DNA of 64,000 nucleotides from Pseudonocardia alni (GCF_002813375.1 NZ_PHUJ01000003.1:2170001-2234000); one strand, 5' to 3'. Positions 41,637-50,305 are shown, numbered from the stretch's first letter. Numbers and translations are program-made. Notes: generated from the letters alone by a model not told the origin.

Positions 41637-42875
41637 TCACCCGGTGAGCACCGGCAGCGCCGCCACCCGGCTGAACCCGGGGCGGGGCAGCCAGGCGACC
41701 TCCGCGGCCGGCACGGCGAGCCGCAGGCCGGGGAAGCGTTCGAACAGCATCCGGAAGGCCACCTCGCCCTCCTGCCGGGCCAGCGCCGCGCCCAGGCAGT
41801 AGTGCGCGCCCTGCCCGAACCCGAGGTGTCCCTCGCCCCGCCCGGTCTCCCGGGCGACGTCGAGCTCGTCGGGCCGGTCGTAGGCGCGCGGGTCGTGGTT
41901 GGCCGGCAGCAGCCCGGCGATGACCGGGGTCCCGGCGGGCACGACGGTGCCGCCCAGCTCGACGTCGACGGTCGGGTATCGGAACTGGGTGAACTGCACC
42001 GGGCCGCGGGCGCGCATCAGCTCGTGCACCGCGTCCGGCCAGCCCGCCGGGTCGGCCCGCAGCGCGGCGAGCTGGTCCGGGGCGCCCAGCAGCGCCAGCA
42101 CGCCGTTGGTGACCAGGTGCGCCGTCGTCTCGTGCCCGGCCATGACGATCGCGAAGATCATCGTGACCATCTCGCGGTCCGAGAGGCGGTCGCCGTCGTC
42201 GTCCTGGGCGGCGATCAGGGCGCTGACCAGGTCGTCGGCGGGCTCGGCCCGGCGGGCGTCGACGAGGGCGTGCACGTGGGCGATCGCCGCCCGCAGCGCG
42301 GGCCCGGTCCGCTCGCGGTCCATCGTGGTCAGCACCGCGCCCCATTCGTGCCACTGCGGGCGCTCGGGCTCGGGCACCCCGACGAGCTCGCAGATCACGG
42401 TGATCGGCAGCGGATAGGCCAGCGCCTCCACCAGGTCCACCGGCGCGCCACCGGCCCCGGCGGCGGCGACCTCGTCGAGCAGGGCGGCGGTGATCTCCTC
42501 CACCCGCGGGCGCAGCGCCGCCACCCGCTTCACCGTGAACGCGCGCGACACGAGCTTGCGCAGCCGGGTGTGCTCGTCGCCGTCGGTGGTGAGGATGTTG
42601 CGCACCAGGTAGCCCGCGACGTCGTCCGGAACCCCCATCGTCGCCATGATCTTCTCGCGGGTGTCCGGCCCACCGGCGAGCACCGGATCGGTCACGAACC
42701 GCGGGTCGGTCAGGACCGTGCGGACGTCGTCGTAGCGGGTGACGAGCACGGCGGGCGGGCTGCCCAGCATCGTCACGGTGGTGGTGGGCGCCTGCTCGCG
42801 CATCCGCCCGTAGGCGGTGTACGGGTCGGCGGTGACGGCCGGGTCCATCAGGTCCACGGCACTCGGTGCGGCCAT
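41637..42875 (-). CDS. Cytochrome P450
   Basis: This 412-residue soluble P450 has the I-helix IVMAGHETTAH, the K-helix ExxR as HELMR, and the heme loop GFGQGAHYCLGAALAR with the ligand Cys near residue 360. The bacterial class of this size needs a ferredoxin and reductase, neither of which is nearby. The substrate is unknown; the residue after ExxR (ARGPVQFTQF) sits where bulky substrate contacts lie in CYP105/107-like enzymes. The ATG at 42875 has GAGGAGAGGAG upstream. The gene is 29 bp downstream of a TetR regulator on the same strand, which may control it. Confidence 0.9.
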   Translation of the reverse strand: MAAPSAVDLMDPAVTADPYTAYGRMREQAPTTTVTMLGSPPAVLVTRYDDVRTVLTDPRFVTDPVLAGGPDTREKIMATMGVPDDVAGYLVRNILTTDGDEHTRLRKLVSRAFTVKRVAALRPRVEEITAALLDEVAAAGAGGAPVDLVEALAYPLPITVICELVGVPEPERPQWHEWGAVLTTMDRERTGPALRAAIAHVHALVDARRAEPADDLVSALIAAQDDDGDRLSDREMVTMIFAIVMAGHETTAHLVTNGVLALLGAPDQLAALRADPAGWPDAVHELMRARGPVQFTQFRYPTVDVELGGTVVPAGTPVIAGLLPANHDPRAYDRPDELDVARETGRGEGHLGFGQGAHYCLGAALARQEGEVAFRMLFERFPGLRLAVPAAEVAWLPRPGFSRVAALPVLTG

Positions 42876-42904
42876 CTCGGGACTCCTCTCCTCGCGCGCC
42901 CGGG

Positions 42905-43666
42905 TCAGCGGACGCGACGTCTCCACTCCGCGTCGATGTGCTCGACGAGCGGCCGGTACAGACCGGCGACGGCCGCGGCGACCTCCGAGGCACGGGCGAC
43001 CGGGGCGGGCCCGGTCAGCAGGCGGGCCACACCGTGTTCGATCAGCTCCGCGGTGCGCCGCGGATCGGTGGGGGCGAACGGGCTCGCCGCGCTCTCGGTG
43101 AACAGGTAGCCCCAGGTCAGCGCACCCCAGGCGTGGATCTGCTCGTCCGGGGACAGCGCGTCGTCGACGAGGCCGGCCGACCGCAGCACCCGGAAGTGCT
43201 CGCGCACCACGGCGTCCCGGCGGCGGCCCAGCTCCCCGAGGGTCCCGGCGGCCTCGTGCGCGAGCCGGCCGAGGACCTCACCGTCGCCCAGGTACAGCGC
43301 ACGCGCCACCTCGTCGGCGCGCAGCCGCTCGTACAGCTCGCGCGACATGCCCCAGGGCAGCGCCACGACGGGCTCGACGAGCATCCGGTCGGCCAGGTCG
43401 GCGAACAGCCGTCGCTGCGAACGCAGCAGCACGGTGAGGAACAGCGCGTCCTTGGTGCGGACGTGCAGGTAGACGGTGCCCTTGCCGACCCCCGCCCGGC
43501 GCGCGACGTCCTCGACGGTCACCCCCCGGTAGCCGCGTCGCACGAGCAGCTCGGCCGCCGCGTCGAGCACCCGCTCCATCCGCGTGGTGTCCTCCGCCGC
43601 GACCACGTCCGGTACCGCCACCGCTCCCCCGCTCCTCGACGTGACCAGTCCAACGAATCCGGTCAC
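42905..43666 (-). CDS. TetR-family transcriptional regulator
   Basis: This 253-residue protein has an N-terminal TetR helix-turn-helix at about residues 28-75 (RVLDAAAELLVRRGYRGVTVEDVARRAGVGKGTVYLHVRTKDALF). A larger helical ligand domain follows, with SRELYERLRADEVARALYLGDGEVLGRL. The ligand is unknown. The GTG at 43666 is set by TACGGT 6 nt upstream; the first ~20 residues before the DNA-binding domain look disordered. It heads a likely operon with the P450 and diverges from an enoyl-CoA hydratase 60 bp away. Direct GGTCACC copies at 43661-43675 could be its operator. Confidence 0.88.
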   Translation of the reverse strand: MTGFVGLVTSRSGGAVAVPDVVAAEDTTRMERVLDAAAELLVRRGYRGVTVEDVARRAGVGKGTVYLHVRTKDALFLTVLLRSQRRLFADLADRMLVEPVVALPWGMSRELYERLRADEVARALYLGDGEVLGRLAHEAAGTLGELGRRRDAVVREHFRVLRSAGLVDDALSPDEQIHAWGALTWGYLFTESAASPFAPTDPRRTAELIEHGVARLLTGPAPVARASEVAAAVAGLYRPLVEHIDAEWRRRVR

Positions 43667-43672
43667 CAGGTC

Positions 43673-43678
43673 ACCGTA
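43673..43678 (-). promoter_or_regulatory. -10 hexamer TACGGT for tetR
   Basis: TACGGT, 6 nt, then GTG at 43666. The initiating region contains two direct GGTCACC copies (43661-43667 and 43669-43675). Confidence 0.5.
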
Positions 43679-43714
43679 GCGCGTCCGCCCCTCGGCGACG
43701 AGCGGATTCCGGGC

Positions 43715-43720
43715 TACCGT
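43715..43720 (+). promoter_or_regulatory. -10 hexamer TACCGT for the divergent enoyl-CoA hydratase
   Basis: TACCGT, 6 nt, then ATG at 43727, without a ribosome binding site. It forms the other half of the tetR divergent promoter. Confidence 0.5.
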
Positions 43721-43726
43721 CGTTCC

Positions 43727-44500
43727 ATGACCGACTACGAGCACCTCCTGGTGAAACAGGACGGCGACACGGTCCGGATCACGATGAACCGCCCGCAGCG
43801 CCGCAACTCCCTCACCGAGGACCACCTGCGCGAGCTGCTGGACGCCTTCGAGAGCGCCGGACGCAGCGACGCGACCGGGATCGTGCTCGCCGGGGAGGGC
43901 AAGGCCTTCTCCTCGGGCCACGACTTCGGCGACGTCGCCGCCCGCGACCTCGCGGGGGTCCGCTCCCTGCTGCGGCTGTGCACGACGGTCATGCGCACCG
44001 TGCAGGAGGTGCCGCAGGTCGTGATCGCCCGGGTCCACGCGACGGCCTGGGCCGCGGGCTGCCAGCTCGTCGCGTCCTGCGACCTCGCCGTCGCCGCGGA
44101 GTCCGCGACGTTCGCGCTGCCCGGCGGCAAGGGCGGCTGGTTCTGCCACACCCCGGCCGTCCCGGTCGCGCGGAACATCGGCCGCAAGCGGCTGATGGAG
44201 CTGGCCCTGACCGGGGACCCGATCGACGCGGCGACCGCCGCCGACTGGGGCCTGGTCAACTACGCCGTCCCCGACCACGACCTCGACGCCCGCGTGGACG
44301 AGCTGCTCGCCCGCGCGACCCGCGGGAGCCGGCTGTCCAAGGCCGTCGGCAAGCAGACCCTCTACGCCCAGCTCGACCGTCCCGAGGCCGACGCCTACGG
44401 TGTCGCGGCCGAGGTCATGGCGTCGATGTCGCAGTCCGGGGGCGCCCGCGAGGGCATGGCGTCGTTCCTGGAGAAGCGGGCCCCCGAGTGGACCGACTGA
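43727..44500 (+). CDS. Enoyl-CoA hydratase/isomerase family protein
   Basis: This 257-residue crotonase-fold protein has the first oxyanion loop GEGKAFSSGHDFGDVA and the second loop HATAWAAGCQLVASCDLAVAAE. The region ALPGGKGGWFCHTPAVPVARNIG lacks the Glu found in true hydratases, so a hydratase role is uncertain. The CHTPAVP segment resembles the ECHDC3-like subgroup, whose reaction is not firmly known. The ATG at 43727 has TACCGT 6 nt upstream. It diverges from the TetR/P450 pair and is followed 23 bp later by a binding-protein gene on the same strand. Confidence 0.8.
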   Translation: MTDYEHLLVKQDGDTVRITMNRPQRRNSLTEDHLRELLDAFESAGRSDATGIVLAGEGKAFSSGHDFGDVAARDLAGVRSLLRLCTTVMRTVQEVPQVVIARVHATAWAAGCQLVASCDLAVAAESATFALPGGKGGWFCHTPAVPVARNIGRKRLMELALTGDPIDAATAADWGLVNYAVPDHDLDARVDELLARATRGSRLSKAVGKQTLYAQLDRPEADAYGVAAEVMASMSQSGGAREGMASFLEKRAPEWTD

Positions 44501-44523
44501 TCGACACCTAGGCTCGCGGGACC

Positions 44524-45429
44524 ATGCAGATCCGCACCACCACCCGGCTGAGCCGGCGGCGCCTGCTGGGGGCGGCCGCCGCCCTCGGCGGGACAGCCCT
44601 GGCCGGGCCGCTGCTGGGCGGCTGCGGAGGGCCGTCGGACCCGCTGTCCCGGCTCCGAGCCGGCGGCGACGTCGTCGTCGGGCTGTCCGGGGAGCGCCCG
44701 TTCGGCTACACCGACGGCTCCGGCCGGGCCACTGGGGAGAGCCCGGAGGTGGCCCGCGCGGTGGTCACCGACCTCGGCGGCAGCGGCCTGGCCGCGGTCC
44801 AGACGAAGTTCGACCAGCTCGTCCCCGGCCTGCTCGACGGCCGCTTCGACGTCATCGCGGTCGGACTGACGATCACCGCGCTGCGCTGCCAGCAGGTCGC
44901 GTTCTCCCGCCCCGACTACGTGGCGGGTACCGGCCTGGTGGTCCCGGCCGGGAACCCGCTGGGCGTCGCGACACTGGCCGGGGTCCGCCGGTCCGGGGCG
45001 ACGCTGGCAGTGCTCGACGGCAGCGCCGAGCAGGAGTACGCGCTCGCGGCCGGCATCCGGGCCGAGCACATCGTCACCGTCGACTCGCAGGGCGCGCTGG
45101 TGCGCGAGGTCGCGAACGGCGGTGCGCAGGTGGGGGCGCTCACCCGCATCTCGCTGCTCGACGAGGTCCGCCGCAACGCGGGCATCGGTCTGGAGGTGAC
45201 CGCCGCGTTCGCCCCCGAGGTGGCGGGACGACCGGTCGTCGGGGCAGGGGCGTTCGCGTTCCGCCCCGCCGACGGTGCCTTCCGCGACGAGTTCGACCGC
45301 GGGCTCACCGCGCTGCAGGACTCCGGGCGCTGGCTGGAGATCGCCGCGCCGTTCGGGTTCACCGCGGCGAACCTGCCGCCACGCGACCTCACCGTCGACG
45401 AGCTCTGCGCCCGCACCCCCGACTCCTGA
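44524..45429 (+). CDS. Lipoprotein solute-binding protein of an amino-acid/ectoine-type ABC transporter
   Basis: This 301-residue protein has a twin-arginine-like signal (RLSRRRLLGAAA) and a lipobox LLGGC with Cys near 34, so it would be a membrane-anchored extracellular receptor. The domain is the family 3 binding fold: VVVGLSGERPFGYTDGSGRATGESPEVARAV near the start, then DGRFDVIAVGLTITALRCQQVAFSRPDYV. The PFGY and GESPEVA segments recall EhuB, the ectoine/hydroxyectoine receptor. No permease or ATPase gene accompanies it. TAGGCT lies 9 nt before the ATG. The next gene, encoding a repeat protein, begins 34 nt after its stop. Confidence 0.8.
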   Translation: MQIRTTTRLSRRRLLGAAAALGGTALAGPLLGGCGGPSDPLSRLRAGGDVVVGLSGERPFGYTDGSGRATGESPEVARAVVTDLGGSGLAAVQTKFDQLVPGLLDGRFDVIAVGLTITALRCQQVAFSRPDYVAGTGLVVPAGNPLGVATLAGVRRSGATLAVLDGSAEQEYALAAGIRAEHIVTVDSQGALVREVANGGAQVGALTRISLLDEVRRNAGIGLEVTAAFAPEVAGRPVVGAGAFAFRPADGAFRDEFDRGLTALQDSGRWLEIAAPFGFTAANLPPRDLTVDELCARTPDS

Positions 45430-45463
45430 GCCGCGCCGCCGCCGGACTGGAATGATCCGGGCC

Positions 45464-46744
45464 ATGGCGCTGCGCATCGCGGGTATCGACGTTCCCGGCC
45501 CGTCCGACCTGCTCTCCGGCGCGGCCTCCGTGGTCGAGGCGACCGGCGACCTCGCCGGGACCGTCGCCGGGCTGCCCGCCCGGGCCGGGGAGCTGCTGGA
45601 GGAGGTCGGCTCGCTGGTCGGCCGGATCGGCACGATCGCGACCCGCGCCGAGCAGCTGCTCGACCGGGTGGACGGCGTCGTCGACCGGGCCGAGGGGCTG
45701 ATCGGGACCGTCGACACCGTCGCCGGGGAGGCGACCGAACTCGTGGCCCGGGTCCGGCCGGTCGCGGACCAGGCCGAGGCGCTCGTCGCCCGGGTCACCG
45801 GCGTCGCCGGGAACGCCGAGGAGCTGGTCGCGCGGGTCACCGGCGTCGCCGGGAACGCCGAGGAGCTGGTCGCGCGGGTCACCGGCGTCGCCGGGAACGC
45901 CGAGGAGCTGGTCGCGCGGGTCACCGGCGTCGCCGGGAACGCCGAGGAGCTGGTCGCGCGGGTCACCGGCGTCGCCGGGAACGCCGAGGAGCTGGTCGCG
46001 CGGGTCACCGGCGTCGCCGACGAGGCCGACACCCTGATCCGCAAGGTCACCACCGTGTCCGAGCAGGCCGACGGCCTGGTCCGCCGGGTCACCACCGTCT
46101 CCGACGAGGCGGGCGACCTGGTCCGGCGCGTCACCACGGTGTCCGAGGAGGCTGGCGACCTGGTCCGGCGGGTCACCACGGTCTCGCAGAACGCCGAGGG
46201 CATCGTCGAGCAGGTATCGGTGGTCACCGGGAACGCGAGCGGGCTGCTCGCGCGGGTGGACACGGTCACCGGCGAGGCGGGCGGACTCATCCGGACCGTC
46301 GGCGAGATCAGCGAGCGCGCCGGCGGCCTCATCGGGCAGGTCGAGACCGTCACCACCGACGCGACCGGTGTCGTCACCGCGGCGAAGGCGGTGTCCGACC
46401 GGGCGGGCGAGGTCGTCGGGCAGGCCGCGGGCGCCAGCGAGCAGGCCGGTGAGCTGCTGGACCTCTACGGCCCGCTGGCCCGCCGGGCGGCTCCGCTGGC
46501 CCAGCGCTTCGTCGACGAGCTCTCCGAGGAGGAGGTGCGCGCCGCGATCCGGCTGGTGGACCAGCTGCCGAAGTTCACCGAGCACATGGAGGAGGACATC
46601 ATGCCGATCCTCACGACGCTCGACCGTGTCGGACCGGACGTGCACGAGCTCCTGGACGTGCTCAAGGAGGTCCGGCAGGCGATCATCGGGATTCCCGGCT
46701 TCAAGCTGCTGAGCCGCCGGGGCAGTGAGAAGGACGAGAGCTGA
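45464..46744 (+). CDS. Protein of about twenty tandem 14-residue amphipathic repeats
   Basis: This 426-residue protein is dominated by a 14-residue repeat of the form (E/G)xLVxRVTxVxxxA, equal to two heptads. Five central copies are identical (VARVTGVAGNAEEL); copies on both sides are degenerate (VRRVTTVSDEAGDL and others). It would form long amphipathic helices that could bundle, coat a membrane or cover a lipid or polymer surface. The last ~90 residues (DELSEEEVRAAIRLVDQLPKF ... GIPGFKLLSRRG) are non-repetitive and resemble a small actinobacterial domain I cannot name. The ATG at 45464 gives a start MALRIAGIDVPGPSDLL. A broken FHA gene follows 19 bp later. Function is unknown. Confidence 0.75.
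   Translation: MALRIAGIDVPGPSDLLSGAASVVEATGDLAGTVAGLPARAGELLEEVGSLVGRIGTIATRAEQLLDRVDGVVDRAEGLIGTVDTVAGEATELVARVRPVADQAEALVARVTGVAGNAEELVARVTGVAGNAEELVARVTGVAGNAEELVARVTGVAGNAEELVARVTGVAGNAEELVARVTGVADEADTLIRKVTTVSEQADGLVRRVTTVSDEAGDLVRRVTTVSEEAGDLVRRVTTVSQNAEGIVEQVSVVTGNASGLLARVDTVTGEAGGLIRTVGEISERAGGLIGQVETVTTDATGVVTAAKAVSDRAGEVVGQAAGASEQAGELLDLYGPLARRAAPLAQRFVDELSEEEVRAAIRLVDQLPKFTEHMEEDIMPILTTLDRVGPDVHELLDVLKEVRQAIIGIPGFKLLSRRGSEKDES
45791..46000 (+). repeat. Five perfect tandem copies of a 42-bp unit inside a coding region
   Basis: Identical 42-bp units begin at 45791, 45833, 45875, 45917 and 45959, with a partial sixth to about 46018. Each encodes one 14-residue repeat without changing frame. 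DNA identity is complete even at third codon positions, which indicates recent expansion. Confidence 0.95.
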
Positions 46745-46763
46745 CCCACCGGGAGGACCGGGC

Positions 46764-47494
46764 GTGGACCAGATCTGCGGCGAGCAGACGTGGTACGCAC
46801 GGACCCTCGAGAGCAGCGCGACGTTCGGTCCGCGCCAGGGCCGTGAGGTCGTCTTCGGCCGCAAGCGGCCGCTGGTGCACCTGGCGCTCGACGACCTGCG
46901 GATCAGCCGTGAGCACGGCCTCCTGCGCTTCGACGACGGCCGGTGGTGGGTGCACAACGGCGGCCGACCGCGATCCGGCTGCCCGCGGGCACGGAGCTGC
47001 GCCCGGGCGATCCACCCGTGCCGCCGGCGGCCGGCCACACGCTGCTGACCGTGCTCGGCTCCCCCGGGCGCGGGCACGCCCTGGAGGTTCGGGTGAGCGG
47101 CCCGGAACCGGGTGGCACCGGCGCCCTCCCACCCGACGCGCACACCTATGAGCCCCCGGTCTGGCCGCTGGAACCCGACGAGCGCCGGGTCGTCGTGCTG
47201 CCGGCCCGGCGCCATCTGCAGGGCGACTCCCGCCCCACGCCCCAGCGCTGGCGGCAGGTCGGGGAGGGCATGCTGGCGCTGGCCCCGGAGGCGGGCTGGA
47301 CCCACCGACGGGCCGAGCACACCGTGCGTGCGGTCCGCGAGCGGCTCTCCTCCGCGGGTGTCGCCGGGCTGCTCGCCGAGGGGGTGGAGCCGCCGGTCGG
47401 CGACGCGCTGGACGAGAACCTCGTCGCCGAGCTCGTCCGCAGCCGCACGATCGCCGCGGCCGACCTCGACGCACTGGACCGGGAGACACCGTGA
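46764..47494 (+). pseudogene. FHA-domain protein gene with a frameshift
   Basis: A GTG at 46764, with GGGAGG upstream, opens an FHA domain: VVFGRKRPLVHLALDDLRISREHGLLRFDDGRWWVHNGG, with the Arg/Ser-x-x-His phosphothreonine-binding pattern. Near 46955-46975 that frame turns to nonsense. The expected continuation, PTAIRLPAGTELRPGD then HTLLTV, appears in a frame one base earlier and runs to a stop at 47494. The downstream part also has a short helix-turn-helix-like segment (HTVRAVRERLSSAGVAGLLAEG). One missing base explains it. It lies between the repeat-protein gene and a wrecked kinase gene, a FHA-kinase pairing common in actinomycetes. Confidence 0.75.
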
Positions 47495-48227
47495 GCACGG
47501 TCCTGGTCCCGGGCACCGTCGTCGCCGGGCGCTACACCGTCGGCGAGCGGCTCGGGAGGCCGCGGTCGCCGCGCAGCTGCACCACGGCCGGATCGTCACC
47601 GTCTTCGACGTCCTGGAACTCGACGGCGGCCCGCTGCTGATCATGGAGAACGTGCCCGCGGAGAGCCTCGCGGCGTTGCTCCTCCGATCCGGACCGCTGC
47701 CGTCCGGCGTCGCCGCCCGGATCGGGGCGCAGGTGGCCCCGGACCGCGCGCCCCCGCCGAAGCGGCCGCGTCGTCGGCGGCGGCCCTGGCCCACGGTGTA
47801 CCCCGCCGCACACCGCCGACGCCGAGCGCGCTGTGGGCTGCGGACGGGTGCACCCTGCTGCGTCCGGAGGACCTGACCGTGCTGCCCGGGCCGATCCGCT
47901 CGGAGTTCTTCCGCGACGTCGCGGGCCGGCGTGCGGCTGGGGCGCGGGCGACGCCGACGACGCCCTGCAGATCACCCTGTCCTTCGACCGCTACGACGAC
48001 CCGCGGGGCACCGACGCCCGCCGGGTCCCGGCACCGGCACCTGGACACGCGCCGACGGCGACACCGCCTGCAACGCCGAGGTGCCCGTCCGGGACTTCGT
48101 CGGCACCAACGGGCGGCCCATGTCGGAGGTGCTGCGGGTCACGACCGCCGAGGGCGGCCTCGGTACCGGCGAGCTGTGCGACCTGGCCGCCCGCCTCGCC
48201 GGTACCGCGCGCACGCGGCTGGGCTGA
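47491..48227 (+). pseudogene. Remnant of a transmembrane Ser/Thr protein kinase, multiply broken
   Basis: A GTG at 47491, overlapping the FHA stop, gives the kinase opening VAGRYTVGERLG. The sequence then jumps, in another frame near 47555, to REAAVAAQLHHGRIVTVFDVLELDGGPLLIMENV. The Gly-rich loop, the VAVK lysine, and all of HRD, DFG and beyond are missing. A basic juxtamembrane-like stretch (KRPRRRRRPW) follows without a membrane helix. Pieces of an extracellular sensor domain are then spread over three frames (GCTLLRPEDLTVLPGPI; DALQITLSFDRYDDPRGTDARR; TACNAEVPVRDFVGTNGRPMSEV). At least two deletions and three frame changes are needed, so this is a decayed gene. Confidence 0.8.
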
Positions 48228-48228
48228 C

Positions 48229-50247
48229 TCAGTCCAGCCCCTGGGACTTCCGGATCAGGGTGACGATCTCGTCCATCATCCCGGTCAGCCGGAAGTTCTT
48301 GGGCGTGAACACCGCCGCGACCCCGCCCTCGCGCAGCCGCTTCTCGTCCTCGGGCGGGATGATCCCGCCGACGACGACCGGGACCTCCCCGGCACCGGCG
48401 TCGCGCAGCCCCTGCACGACCGCGGGCACGACCTCCAGGTGCGACCCGGACAGCACCGACAGCCCGACGGCGTGCACACCCTCCTGCACCGCGGCCGCCA
48501 CGATCTGCGACGGAGTGAGCCGGATCCCCTGGTAGACGACCTCGAACCCGACGTCGCGGGCGCGGACGGCGACCTGCTCGGCGCCGTTGGAGTGGCCGTC
48601 CAGGCCGGGTTTGCCGACCAGCATGCGCAACCGCTGGCCCAGCTCGTCACCGGTGGCGCGGACCCGCTCGCGGACCTCGGAGATCTCGGTGGCGCCCTCG
48701 CCGGACATGCTGGCGCCGGCCACCCCGGTCGGGGCCCGGAATTCCCCGAACACCTCGCGCAGCGCTCCCGACCACTCGCCGGTGGTCACGCCCGCCTTGG
48801 CGCAGTCGATCGAGACCTGCATGAGGTTCTGCTCGGTCTTGGCCGCGTCGCGCAGCGCCCGCAGCGCCTCGTCGACGGCGTCCTGGTCCCGCGCGGCGCG
48901 CCACTCGCGGATCGCCTCGACGGCGGACCGCTCGGTCGCCGGGTCGACGGTGAAGATCGCCTCGGCGCCCTCGGCCTGCAGCGGGCTCGGCTCGGTCGTG
49001 TCGAACTTGTTGACCCCGACCACGACCTCGTCGCCGGACTCCAGCCGGCGACGGCGGGCGGCCAGGGAGTTGACCAGCTCGCCCTTCATGTAGCCGGACT
49101 CGACGGCCGCGACCGCCCCGCCCATCTCCTGCACCCGGTCGATCTCGGCGCGGGCTCCCTCGACGAGCTCGGACACCTTCGCCTCGACCACGCGGGACCC
49201 GTCGAAGATGTCCTCGTACTCCAGCAGGTCGGTCTCGTAGGCCAGCACCTGCTGCATCCGCAGCGCCCACTGCTGGTCCCAGGGCCGCGGCAGGCCCAGC
49301 GCCTCGTTCCAGGCGGGCAGCTGGACCGCACGGGCCCGGGCGTCCTTGGACAGGGTCACGGCGAGCATCTCCAGCACGATGCGCTGGACGTTGTTCTCCG
49401 GCTGTGCCTCGGTCAGGCCGAGCGAGTTGACCTGCACCCCGTAGCGCAGGCGCCGCTGCTTGGGGTTCTGCACGCCGTAGCGCTCGAGGGTGATCTCGTC
49501 CCAGAGCCTGCCCAGCGCCCGGAGCTTGCACATCTCCTCGACGAACCGGATGCCCGCGTTGACGAAGAACGAGATGCGCCCGACCACGTCGCCGAACTTC
49601 TCGGGCGGCACCTGCCCGGAGTCGCGCACCGAGTCGAGGACGGCGATCGCCGTGGACAGCGCGTAGGCCAGCTCCTGCGTCGGTGTGGCCCCGGCCTCCT
49701 GCAGGTGGTAGCTGCAGATGTTGATGGGGTTCCACTTGGGGATCTCGCCGACCGACCAGGCGACCATGTCGGTGATCAGCCGCAGGCTGGGCCCGGGCGG
49801 GAACACGTAGGTGCCCCGCGACAGGTACTCCTTGACGATGTCGTTCTGGGTCGTCCCGGCCAGCTTCGCGCGGACCTCGGCGTAGTCCAGGCCGGACTGC
49901 TCCGCCTGCTCCTCGGCGACGGCCACGTACAGCGCGAGCAGCCACATCGCCGGGGCGTTGATCGTCATCGAGGTGTTGGCCTCGGCGACCGGGATCCCCT
50001 CGAAGAGCGTGCGCATGTCACCGATGTGGCTGACCGGCACGCCGACCTTGCCGACCTCGCCCTTGGCGAGCTCGTCGTCCGGGTCGTAGCCGGTCTGGGT
50101 CGGGAGGTCGAAGGCCACGGACAGACCCGTCTGCCCCTTGGCCAGGTTGCGGCGGTAGAGCTCGTTGGTCTTCTCCGCCGAGGAGTGACCGGCGTAGGTG
50201 CGGATCACCCACGGACGGTCGCGCTCACGATCGGTGGGGTACGGCAC
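48229..50247 (-). CDS. meaA: Ethylmalonyl-CoA mutase (MeaA-type B12 mutase)
   Basis: This 672-residue adenosylcobalamin enzyme converts (2R)-ethylmalonyl-CoA to methylsuccinyl-CoA. The N-terminal barrel carries AFDLPTQTGYDPDDELAKGEVGKVGVPVSHIGDM and NTSMTINAPAMWLLALYVAVAEEQ. The C-terminal Rossmann domain has the B12-ligand motif GLDGHSNGAEQ with His near 552. Catalytic and cofactor domains are in one chain, as in MeaA/Ecm, unlike two-subunit isobutyryl-CoA mutase; methylmalonyl-CoA mutase specificity is less likely given the pattern and length. The GTG at 50247 has GGAGG upstream. The palindrome CTACTCGTCAGTAG lies 60 nt further up. MeaB and PduO in this window would serve it. Confidence 0.9.
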   Translation of the reverse strand: MPYPTDRERDRPWVIRTYAGHSSAEKTNELYRRNLAKGQTGLSVAFDLPTQTGYDPDDELAKGEVGKVGVPVSHIGDMRTLFEGIPVAEANTSMTINAPAMWLLALYVAVAEEQAEQSGLDYAEVRAKLAGTTQNDIVKEYLSRGTYVFPPGPSLRLITDMVAWSVGEIPKWNPINICSYHLQEAGATPTQELAYALSTAIAVLDSVRDSGQVPPEKFGDVVGRISFFVNAGIRFVEEMCKLRALGRLWDEITLERYGVQNPKQRRLRYGVQVNSLGLTEAQPENNVQRIVLEMLAVTLSKDARARAVQLPAWNEALGLPRPWDQQWALRMQQVLAYETDLLEYEDIFDGSRVVEAKVSELVEGARAEIDRVQEMGGAVAAVESGYMKGELVNSLAARRRRLESGDEVVVGVNKFDTTEPSPLQAEGAEAIFTVDPATERSAVEAIREWRAARDQDAVDEALRALRDAAKTEQNLMQVSIDCAKAGVTTGEWSGALREVFGEFRAPTGVAGASMSGEGATEISEVRERVRATGDELGQRLRMLVGKPGLDGHSNGAEQVAVRARDVGFEVVYQGIRLTPSQIVAAAVQEGVHAVGLSVLSGSHLEVVPAVVQGLRDAGAGEVPVVVGGIIPPEDEKRLREGGVAAVFTPKNFRLTGMMDEIVTLIRKSQGLD

Positions 50248-50305
50248 CGGAACCTCCGTGTCGTCGCGGGAGCACAGTCGGCACTGCCTGTGATGCGGAC
50301 AGAGA

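Noticed and set aside
45791..46000. CRISPR array
   Set aside because: The 42-bp units are directly abutted without spacers, and they encode a continuous protein repeat.
46764..48227. Several separate short genes in place of one broken FHA gene and one broken kinase gene
   Set aside because: Each short frame carries only part of a known domain in the proper order across frame changes, which fits decay better than independent genes.
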